In this document: one piece after another, positions 17,005 to 24,284 of the stretch
Layout of the letters: each line of letters begins with the position of its first letter
Numbering within the stretch: the stretch's first letter is position 1
Assembly (NCBI GenBank): GCA_963529665.1
Contig: CAUSAG010000001.1
Span: 118,719-182,718, forward strand
Reading direction: 5' to 3'
Length of the DNA: 64,000 bases
Origin: Kingella_B sp963529665
GTDB taxonomy: Bacteria > Pseudomonadota > Gammaproteobacteria > Burkholderiales > Neisseriaceae
Program-made: the position numbers and the translations under genes
Notes under the pieces: generated by a model
Told to the model about the DNA's origin: nothing
The model's input: the letters and a program-made list of their open reading frames with translations, nothing else
Databases searched by the model: none

Positions 17005-17700
17005 TTACTCTGCGTCTGGATATTGCGGGCGCAAGTGTTCGTAAATATCGGGCAGGGCGTTAATCGTCCAATCGGGCGCGGTGGCGGGGTCTTGGGCAAG
17101 CTGCGCCATATCACCGTAGCCAAAGGTTACGCCCACGGCGATGCTGCCTGCGGCTTTGGCGGAGATGATGTCGTTTTTGGAATCGCCCACCATCACAATA
17201 TTTTCCACTTTCACGCCGAGCACTTGGGCAACGTGGCGCAGCGGCTCGGGGCTGGGTTTTTTTTCGGGCAAGGTGTCGCCGCCGATGACGATGCTGAAAT
17301 AGCCGTCCAGCTTCAAGGTTTTGAGCAGTTTCACGGCGAGAATTTCGTTTTTATTGGTGATCACCGCCAGCGGAATACGCAACGATTGCAGCAGCGCCAA
17401 GCCTGTTTCGGTTTGCGGATAGGCGCGCGTGGCATCGGCGATGTGATCGGCATAATGTTGCACAAACGCGGTGTAGCCTTGCGCCCATTGCGCTTCGGGG
17501 GCAGTGCCTTGTGGGTTGTTGGTGAGCGCGCGGTGCACCAAGATGCCGATGCCGTCGCCCACATAGCTTTGCACGGTTGCTTCTGGCAGCGCGTCCATGC
17601 CAAGGCTTTGGCGCATGGCGTTGGCAGCGGCGGCAAGGTCGGGGATGGAATCGCAAAGTGTGCCGTCTAGGTCAAAGGCGACGGCTTGAATTTTGGTCAT
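17005..17700 (-). CDS. gph: Phosphoglycolate phosphatase (HAD family)
   Basis: Removes phosphate from 2-phosphoglycolate, a by-product of DNA repair. The start used is ATG 17700-17698 (MTKIQAVAFDLDGTL), giving 231 residues; the frame extends to 17760, but that part is DUS-derived. HAD motif I is FDLDGTLCDS (nucleophile Asp 10 or 11), motif II AVITNKN, the motif III lysine lies in LPEKKPSPEPL, and motif IV is MVGDSKNDI. A cap domain sits between motifs I and II. Other small HAD phosphatases are similar, so the substrate is by family inference. Confidence 0.88.
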   Translation of the reverse strand: MTKIQAVAFDLDGTLCDSIPDLAAAANAMRQSLGMDALPEATVQSYVGDGIGILVHRALTNNPQGTAPEAQWAQGYTAFVQHYADHIADATRAYPQTETGLALLQSLRIPLAVITNKNEILAVKLLKTLKLDGYFSIVIGGDTLPEKKPSPEPLRHVAQVLGVKVENIVMVGDSKNDIISAKAAGSIAVGVTFGYGDMAQLAQDPATAPDWTINALPDIYEHLRPQYPDAE

Positions 17701-17817
17701 GATTTTTTCCTTTTTGTTGTTCAACAAGATTGAGTGCTCTGATGCAGCCTGAAAAGCCAATCGGCAATGATGTAAACCTTAAAACACGAGCGCAAGCAGT
17801 TTTCAGGCTGCCTTTGC

Positions 17818-18168
17818 TTATCCGCGCACCAGCGCCGAAACTTTAATCTCCACGTGCCATTCAGTCTGTGCCAATTTCGCTTCCACGCAAGCACGGGCGG
17901 GCGAACTTGCCGCATCCACCCAAGCATCCCACGCCGCGTTCATCCCCGCATAATCCGCCATATCCGCCAGAAAAATCGTCGCTTCCACAATATGCGATTT
18001 ATCCGAGCCGCATTGCGCCAGCCAATCATCAATCTGGCGCAACACATCCGCCGTTTGCGCGGTGATGTTCTCGCCCTGCTCAGGCACCATGCCCGATAAA
18101 AACACAAAACCATTGGCAACAACCGCTTCCGATAATCGCGCGCCGCAGCCAAAACGCTGAATCGCCAT
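17818..18168 (-). CDS. RidA family protein (YoaB-like)
   Basis: Members of this trimeric family deaminate reactive enamine/imine intermediates or have related roles. The start used is ATG 18168-18166 (MAIQRFGCGARLSEAV) because AAAGGG lies at the right distance; a start at 18183 has no ribosome site. 116 residues. The conserved arginine is in SPARACVEA and the closing VEIKVSALV is typical. IDDWLAQCGSDKSHIVEATIFLADM resembles E. coli YoaB more than RidA itself. It is convergent with nothing and lies upstream of gph on the same strand. Confidence 0.85.
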   Translation of the reverse strand: MAIQRFGCGARLSEAVVANGFVFLSGMVPEQGENITAQTADVLRQIDDWLAQCGSDKSHIVEATIFLADMADYAGMNAAWDAWVDAASSPARACVEAKLAQTEWHVEIKVSALVRG

Positions 18169-18313
18169 AGCCAGCCCTTTCATTGTCTATTTATTAAAAA
18201 TTCAGAAAACCCAGCCAACGCGCATCATTGGCTGATTTTTTATCAAAACGCGATTCTACCACGCAGCCCGAAAGCCGAAGGCTGCAACAAAATTAAACCG
18301 CCCCACATCATGC

Positions 18314-18319
18314 TATCAT
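18314..18319 (+). promoter_or_regulatory. Extended -10 promoter element for recB
   Basis: TGCTATCAT (18311-18319) fits TGn plus a -10 hexamer, 37 bp before the recB ATG. No good -35 is seen. Confidence 0.35.
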
Positions 18320-18355
18320 TGCCCCCATTTCATCCCCCGTTTTCAGGCTGCCATC

Positions 18356-21300
18356 ATGACCCAACCCACCCAGCTCAACCCGCTCACCATCCCCGTTCAC
18401 GGCACCCACCTTATAGAAGCCAGCGCAGGCACAGGCAAAACATGGAACATCGCCGCCCTATTCACCCGCCTTGTTTTGCTAGAACAACAAAACGTAGAAA
18501 ACATCCTTGTCGTAACCTTCACCAAAGCCGCCACCGCCGAGCTCAAAACCCGCCTGCGCGACCGTCTAGACCAAGCCCTTGCCGCGCTCAAACGCACGCC
18601 CAACGCCCAAACGCAGCCTGAAATCCTGCGCCACAACAGCCTAGACGACAAAAACCGCCCCGACGACTTCCTATTCAACCTGCTCACCCAAGCCCTAGCC
18701 AAAGAAAGCCAAGAGCTGCTGCAACTGCGCCTTACCGCCGCCATCAGCAATTTTGACAACGCCGCCATCTACACCATCCACGGCTTCTGCCAACGCGTGT
18801 TGCAAGACTTCGCCTTCTACTGCCAAGTCCCCTTCAATATCCAGCTCAACGAAGACACCAGCAACAACCCCAATCTCATCGCCATCCAAGACTACTGGCG
18901 CACCCAAATCGCCAATCAACCCGCCCAAGCCCAACTCGTTTACCAACACAACCAAAGCCCCGAAAAACAACTCACTGCCCTGCAACCCTATCTCGCCCGC
19001 CCCTATCTACAATTCAGGCAGCCTGAAAACGCCGATCTCACCCAAGCCCAGCAAATCTTCCAGCAAGCATGGCAAAACGTCAGCAGCCAGCTGCCCAAAA
19101 TCCAAGAAGCCTTCTGGCAACTGCACCCCCATCTCAACAAAAGAAGCTACGCCCAAGACAAATGCGAAGCCCGCTTTGCCCAGCTACACCAATTTTCAGG
19201 CTGCCCCAGCCCACACACCATCTGGGAAATACTCACCGAAAGCAAACACACCCACTGCATTTTCACCGCCGAATTTCTGCAAGACAAAGCCAATCAAGAC
19301 AAAAAAACCAAACAAAAAATCACACTCCCAGCCGCGCCCCTTGCCCTGATAGACCAAACCCTAGGCGCGCTCGCCAACGCCGCCCAAGCCCATATCCAAA
19401 CCGAAACCCAAGCCCTAATCCAGCTTGCCCACAACATCATCCACTATCTGCGCGAGCAAAACGAAGCCAACAAAAAAACCAGCCCCAACCGCCAATTCGA
19501 CGACTTACTGCTGGATGTTTACCACGCCCTAAGCAGCCAAAACCCACACGCCCAAGCCCTTGCCCAAGCCCTTGCCGCCAACTGGCAAACCGCCCTTATC
19601 GACGAATTCCAAGACACCGACCCCCTGCAATACACCATCTTCAAAACCATCTTCATGCCCCAAGGGCAGCCTGAAAACGAGCGCAAAACCGCGTTTTACA
19701 TGGTAGGCGACCCCAAGCAAGCCATATACAGCTTTCGTGGCGCAGACATCTACGCCTATCTCAACGCCGCCGAACACGTCTCCCCCGCCAACCGCCACAC
19801 CCTAGCGCAAAACCACCGCAGCCACAGCGCCCTAATCCAAACCATCAACGCCCTGTTCTCGCGCGACAACCCCTTTGCCCTTGGCAACGACAAAATCCCC
19901 TACATCCCCGCCCACGCCGCTCGCAGCCAAAGCAAACTGCCCGCAGGCACAGCCCCCCTGCGCCTAACATGGCTTAACGAAGACCCCAGCAGCGACACCA
20001 GCGACAGCCTAACCCAACGCGCCGCCCAATGGTGCGCCCAAGAAATCGCCACCACGCTCAACGCCAGCGCCCAAGGCAAAACCACCATCAGCGCCGAGCA
20101 AATCGCCATCCTTGTTTACTCCCGCAAAGACGGCGCGCTGATGCAACGCCAGCTTAAAAAACACAACATCCAAAGCGTTCTACTCAGCCGCGACAGCATC
20201 TACACCGAAGACGAAACCCTAGCCATCTACGCCCTAATCAGCTTTATTCTCAACCCCCAACACACCCAACACCTTATCTACCTGCTTTCAGGCTGCCTTT
20301 ACAACCACAGCGCCGAGCAAATCCAACAGCTCAACCAAAACGAAGCCCAGCTCACCCAATGGACCGATGCCGCCAACCAAGCCGCGCAAACATGGCAACA
20401 ACACGGCATCTACCCTGCCTTGCAACAATTTCTCAACCAATCGCAAGCCGAAAGCACCCTGCTTGCCCAACGCAACGACCGCACGCTTACCAACCTGCAC
20501 CAAATCCTAGAAATCCTTGCCAGCCAAGACGAAAAAGGACTCCCCCCCAGCGCCCTGCAACAATGGCTCGGGCAACAAATAGAAGCCACGCGCCACAACG
20601 CCAATCCCCAAGACAACGCCCTATTGCGCCTAGAAAGCGATGAAAATCTGGTCAAAATCGTAACCATGCACGCATCCAAAGGGCTGCAATACCCCATCGT
20701 TTATTGCCCATTCGCATGGAAAGCCAGCAACCAAGCGCCCGCCGAATGGCAAATCATCCACCAAGACCATCAAACCCAACTGCTCCACAAAAGCCAGCTC
20801 ACCGAAGACGACAAACAACAATACCAAACCGAACAACTCTCCGAAGACCTGCGCCTGCTCTACGTCGCCCTTACCCGCGCCGAAGAGCAGCTCAACGTTT
20901 ACATCGCCCACTACCAATACACCGCCAACAGCCCCCTTGCCTACCTTATCCACTACACGCAGCCTGAAAAAGGCGACAGCAACAAAGACCAATACGCCCA
21001 CATTCAAACCCAAGCCTATCGCCAAAGCTGGCAAAACTTCATCAACCGCCATCCCGAGCACATCCAATGGCTCGACACCCTTAGCCTGCCCCAATACACA
21101 GGCAGCCTGAAAAATAGCGTAGCGCGTTTCAACGAAGCCAATCCCACCCCAATCTACCAAGCCACCCCCATCCCCACACGCAGCTACCGCAGCCCCCAAC
21201 ACACCAGCTTCACCGCCCTGAGCCGCCACAGCACCATATTGCCCAGCGACCACCAACCGCTAGACCCCAGCGAACAAACCACCCAAGGCAGCCTGAAACC

Positions 21301-22021
21301 CACCCCCATCCCAGCCAATCAAACCCCAACCATCGCCCAATTCCCCCAAGGCACCGCCGCAGGCATCTGCCTACACAGCCTGCTGGAACGCTACCCCTTC
21401 GCCCAGCCCGCCGCGCAGCACAGCACCCTAATCCAAACCACCCTAGACCAACACAACATCAACAGCCAACAATGGCAAGACACCATCGCCCAACTGCTAG
21501 ACGACACCCGCCACACCCCTCTGCTGCCCCACACCACACTCAGCACCCTACCCCCGCAAAACATACTCACCGAATTCGCCTTCCTGCTGCACACCCAACA
21601 CTTCACCCTAAGCAGCCTGAAAACATGGTTCGCGCAACACAACTGCCTTGCCCCCGAAATCATCGCCGCCGCACAAAATCTTAGCTTCCGCGACGTGCAA
21701 GGCTACATCAACGGCTACATAGACCTGCTCGCCCAAACCAAACAAGGCGACACCCTAATCATTGACTACAAATCCAACTGGCTCGGCAACAGCCCCAGCG
21801 ACTACACCCAATCCGCCCTAAACCAAGCCATCGCCCAACACCACTACGCCCTACAAGCCCTGCTCTACGCCATCGCCACCGCCCGCTATCTCGCCAGCCG
21901 CAACGCCTGCCCTGATACCATCCACATCCGCTATCTCTTCCTGCGTGGGCTGGACGGCATCAGCCAAAACGGCGTATGGCAATGGGACATCCTCACCAGC
22001 AGCCTGAAACAATGGTTGTAA
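18356..22021 (+). CDS. recB: RecBCD exonuclease V, beta subunit RecB
   Basis: Helicase-nuclease subunit of RecBCD, which processes double-strand ends for recombination. 1221 residues. Walker A EASAGTGKTWN is at about 22-32; Walker B LIDEFQDTDPLQY near 412; VGDPKQAIYSFRGAD near 445; MHASKGLQYPIVYCP near 772; LRLLYVALTRAEEQL near 835. The C-terminal nuclease domain has GYINGYIDL and LIIDYKSNWLG with the catalytic Asp and Lys, then the conserved YALQALLYAIA. recC and recD are not in the window. The coding strand is strikingly rich in C and poor in G, and GGCC was not found by eye. Several DUS are read in frame (FSGC, QPEN, GSLK). Confidence 0.95.
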   Translation: MTQPTQLNPLTIPVHGTHLIEASAGTGKTWNIAALFTRLVLLEQQNVENILVVTFTKAATAELKTRLRDRLDQALAALKRTPNAQTQPEILRHNSLDDKNRPDDFLFNLLTQALAKESQELLQLRLTAAISNFDNAAIYTIHGFCQRVLQDFAFYCQVPFNIQLNEDTSNNPNLIAIQDYWRTQIANQPAQAQLVYQHNQSPEKQLTALQPYLARPYLQFRQPENADLTQAQQIFQQAWQNVSSQLPKIQEAFWQLHPHLNKRSYAQDKCEARFAQLHQFSGCPSPHTIWEILTESKHTHCIFTAEFLQDKANQDKKTKQKITLPAAPLALIDQTLGALANAAQAHIQTETQALIQLAHNIIHYLREQNEANKKTSPNRQFDDLLLDVYHALSSQNPHAQALAQALAANWQTALIDEFQDTDPLQYTIFKTIFMPQGQPENERKTAFYMVGDPKQAIYSFRGADIYAYLNAAEHVSPANRHTLAQNHRSHSALIQTINALFSRDNPFALGNDKIPYIPAHAARSQSKLPAGTAPLRLTWLNEDPSSDTSDSLTQRAAQWCAQEIATTLNASAQGKTTISAEQIAILVYSRKDGALMQRQLKKHNIQSVLLSRDSIYTEDETLAIYALISFILNPQHTQHLIYLLSGCLYNHSAEQIQQLNQNEAQLTQWTDAANQAAQTWQQHGIYPALQQFLNQSQAESTLLAQRNDRTLTNLHQILEILASQDEKGLPPSALQQWLGQQIEATRHNANPQDNALLRLESDENLVKIVTMHASKGLQYPIVYCPFAWKASNQAPAEWQIIHQDHQTQLLHKSQLTEDDKQQYQTEQLSEDLRLLYVALTRAEEQLNVYIAHYQYTANSPLAYLIHYTQPEKGDSNKDQYAHIQTQAYRQSWQNFINRHPEHIQWLDTLSLPQYTGSLKNSVARFNEANPTPIYQATPIPTRSYRSPQHTSFTALSRHSTILPSDHQPLDPSEQTTQGSLKPTPIPANQTPTIAQFPQGTAAGICLHSLLERYPFAQPAAQHSTLIQTTLDQHNINSQQWQDTIAQLLDDTRHTPLLPHTTLSTLPPQNILTEFAFLLHTQHFTLSSLKTWFAQHNCLAPEIIAAAQNLSFRDVQGYINGYIDLLAQTKQGDTLIIDYKSNWLGNSPSDYTQSALNQAIAQHHYALQALLYAIATARYLASRNACPDTIHIRYLFLRGLDGISQNGVWQWDILTSSLKQWL

Positions 22022-22244
22022 ACAAGCAAAGCCACAAGAAGCCCACCATGCCCCCAAACGTCCCCTGCTCTACTGCTGCTGCGACATCGCCGCGCAAAAC
22101 AGCCGAACCGCTCGGCGCAGAAGCAAACGATGCACCGCCATCATCATTGCCACCAGTGCATTGAAATCGCACTCGCCAAAACAAACAAAAGGCAGCCTGA
22201 AAATGGGTTTGAGCGTTTCAGGCTGCATTGAACTTTCGCGCAGC

Positions 22245-22410
22245 GGGAAACAGAACATGGCGTATCGCCGCCATACCCACTCTTTCGGTTGCCGTAACCC
22301 AAGCGTTTCAGGCTGCCTTTAAGCATCGCAAAGGCAGCCTGAAAACACGATACACAATGGAGCGGCAACGGCTCGTCGCCAAATGGCAGATTGGGCAAAG
22401 GCAGCCTGAA
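22245..22410 (+). repeat. Repeat family B, copy 2
   Basis: Same block as 5258-5431 in the opposite direction: ATGGCG/CGCCAT hairpin, a CTCTTTC segment, a DUS inverted pair, and the hairpin GGCAACGGCTCGTCGCC (22364-22380) preceded by ATGGAGC. It fills most of the recB-merR gap (22022-22426). Confidence 0.75.
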
Positions 22411-22426
22411 AACCTATTTCCCCCTT

Positions 22427-22777
22427 TCAGGCTGCCTTATCACCCCCCGCCAGCAAATTCCCCAACAGCCGCTCCGATTGCTGCAAGCGTTCAATCTCCC
22501 CCGCCAACTTCGTCTGCGTTGCCGCCAATCGCCCGCGCAAATCCGCGCAAAAATCCTGCGGCTCATCGCGCAAACAATCGCGCATCAACGCCAAATCTTT
22601 CAGCGGCACACCCGCGCGGTTGAGCAACGCCGCCTTGCGGATAAACGCCACATCAGCCGCATCATAATCGCGCCAACCCTGCGCCGTGCGGCGCGGCACC
22701 AGCAGCCGAGCCGTCTCATAAAACCGCAGCATGCGCACGCTCACGCCGCTTTGCCGCGAAAATTCACCAATTTTCAT
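22427..22777 (-). CDS. MerR family transcriptional regulator
   Basis: Dimeric DNA-distorting regulator. 116 residues: an N-terminal winged helix (MKIGEFSRQSGVSVRMLRFYE, about 1-21, then RDYDAADVAFIRKAALL) and a C-terminal coiled-coil helix (about 78-108). It lacks the metal-binding cysteine array of MerR or CueR, having only two cysteines (in RDCLRD and DFCADL), so it is more like thiol- or aldehyde-responsive members. It is divergent from an alpha/beta hydrolase gene whose promoter carries a MerR-type operator (22838-22868), making that gene the likely target. Confidence 0.9.
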   Translation of the reverse strand: MKIGEFSRQSGVSVRMLRFYETARLLVPRRTAQGWRDYDAADVAFIRKAALLNRAGVPLKDLALMRDCLRDEPQDFCADLRGRLAATQTKLAGEIERLQQSERLLGNLLAGGDKAA

Positions 22778-22837
22778 CTTTATTCCTTATTCAAATCACA
22801 CCAGTCGTCCAAGGCAGCCTGAAACGCAAAACATCCC

Positions 22838-22868
22838 TTGCCCCTAACACTATGTCAGCCTGTAATCT
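22838..22868 (+). promoter_or_regulatory. MerR-type promoter with 19-bp spacer and operator dyad
   Basis: -35 TTGCCC (22838-22843) and -10 TAATCT (22863-22868) are 19 bp apart. The dyad CTAACA-CTA-TGTCAG (22844-22858, five of six pairs) sits between them, as expected for MerR-activated promoters. With a 17-bp spacer TGTAAT could also be the -10. Confidence 0.6.
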
Positions 22869-22906
22869 ATCGCTTTCAATCGTATTTTATTCGGAAAGGA
22901 CATTCC

Positions 22907-23572
22907 ATGAACCGCCGTCAATTCTGCACCGCCGCCGCAGGCGTACTTGCCGCGTCGTGCGCCAAACTGCCTCGCGCCACGCATCGTCCCACCGTGTTCA
23001 TTATCCACGGCTACGGCGCAACCATAAACAACCATTGGTTTGGTTGGCTGCAAACCCAGCTAGAACAGCGTGGCATCGCCGCCGTGCGCGTGCCGATGCC
23101 CGATAGCGAGCAGCCCGATTTTGACCGCTGGCAGCAAACGCTGGCGCAGTATATCGGCAAACCGTCTGAAAATCAGATATTTGTGGCACACAGCTTAGGC
23201 ACGATTTCGCTGTTGCATTATCTGACCGCCACCCAGCCGCGCAAAATTGGCGGGCTGGTGCTGGTGTCTGCCTTTGGCAAACACATTCCCACGCTGCCCG
23301 AAATCAACGGCTTCAACGTAAACGCCTACATTGACCGCTGCCGCATAGATTTCCCCGCCATCGCCCGTATGGCAGACAAGCAAATTGAACTGTTTACCGC
23401 CGATGACGACAGCATTGTGCCCGCCGACAACACGCGCTATCTGGCGCGGGAGCTGAACGGCTATTTGCATATCCGCCACACGGGTGGGCATTTTTTGGAT
23501 AGAGACGGATTTACCCAATTTCCGCCTGTGTTGGAAGCGGTGAAGCGCATGGTGGGCAGTCTAAAAGAGTAA
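22907..23572 (+). CDS. Exported RBBP9/YdeN-type alpha/beta hydrolase
   Basis: Serine hydrolase of unknown substrate. The start used is ATG 22907, after GGAAAGGA. The N-terminus MNRRQFCTAAAGVLAASC carries a twin-arginine-like RRQF and a possible lipobox (AAS-C), so it is probably exported and perhaps lipid-anchored, unlike most of the family. The fold begins VFIIHGYGATINNHWFGWL, the nucleophile elbow is VAHSLGT (about residue 95), the acid lies in DDDSIVP and the histidine in HTGGHF. 221 residues. It is divergent from the merR gene and followed by a strong DUS stem-loop. Confidence 0.85.
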   Translation: MNRRQFCTAAAGVLAASCAKLPRATHRPTVFIIHGYGATINNHWFGWLQTQLEQRGIAAVRVPMPDSEQPDFDRWQQTLAQYIGKPSENQIFVAHSLGTISLLHYLTATQPRKIGGLVLVSAFGKHIPTLPEINGFNVNAYIDRCRIDFPAIARMADKQIELFTADDDSIVPADNTRYLARELNGYLHIRHTGGHFLDRDGFTQFPPVLEAVKRMVGSLKE

Positions 23573-23587
23573 TTGGACAACAAGATT

Positions 23588-23629
23588 AAGGCAGCCTGAA
23601 AACGGGAAAACACGTTTTCAGGCTGCCTT
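23588..23629. terminator. DUS stem-loop after the hydrolase gene
   Basis: AAGGCAGCCTGAAAACG and its exact complement form a 17-bp stem with an 8-nt loop. Confidence 0.75.
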
Positions 23630-23646
23630 GAAACAGGGGTTATTTT

Positions 23647-23685
23647 TTGCCAGAGCAGGCGTTTCGCTGCCTACCACGAGCAGGA
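23647..23685 (+). repeat. Repeat family C, truncated copy
   Basis: Starts GCCAGAGCAGGCGTTTCGCT and goes on to CTACCACGAGCAGG, matching 34079-34140 and the complement of 51131-51190, but without the GCAGGGGC hairpin half. Confidence 0.65.
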
Positions 23686-23691
23686 CTACGT

Positions 23692-24177
23692 TCAACTCTC
23701 CCAGTTAATTTCTTCAATTTCGCCAGCGGCGGTGACGGAGACGTCGAGAATTTCGTCGCTGTGGTCGGGGTCTATCATGTAGTCCAACACCAGCGGGCCG
23801 CCGCCTTCGTCAAATGGGTCTTGGTGCCACAGGGCGATGCCGTTGAGCGTCATAGCAGCGACAAAGTCGGCGGGTGCGGTGGGCAGCGCGTCGCCGCCTT
23901 CCATTTCTTCGCGGTGGTGGGTGAGATAGCTGTCGTCGTCTGCCAGATATTCTTGCAAGGCGGCTCGGGCGCGGTGGTCTAGCTCGGCAAGGTTTTGCAG
24001 GCGTTGGGCGAACTGGTCTAGCTCGGCGACATCTAGCTCGCTTTCGGCGGCGGCCCAAATTTGGGCGTTGATGGCGTGTCCGTTTAACGCTACGTCGTGC
24101 TCCCACAGCACATCTACTTCATCTGCCAGCGTGTCGCTGTCTAATAATCCAAAATAGGGGTGGTTTAATGTTGCCAT
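23692..24177 (-). CDS. DUF2004-like hypothetical protein
   Basis: 161 residues, acidic, soluble, no signal peptide. Starts MATLNHPYFGLLDSD and ends LDVSVTAAGEIEEINWES; the middle has IALWHQDPFDEGGGPLVLDYMIDPDHSDEILDV. This resembles the DUF2004 family, whose function is unknown. GGAGCAAC lies before the ATG. It stands alone, next to the AsmA-like gene on the same strand. Confidence 0.75.
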   Translation of the reverse strand: MATLNHPYFGLLDSDTLADEVDVLWEHDVALNGHAINAQIWAAAESELDVAELDQFAQRLQNLAELDHRARAALQEYLADDDSYLTHHREEMEGGDALPTAPADFVAAMTLNGIALWHQDPFDEGGGPLVLDYMIDPDHSDEILDVSVTAAGEIEEINWES

Positions 24178-24284
24178 TTTGTTGCTCCTTTGGTTGGCGG
24201 TTGGCGGTTGGGGGAAAGCGGTGATGAGGTGGGGCAGCCTGAAAATCAGGAAACGCTGGCGATGGCTGGCGTGTCAATGGCTGC

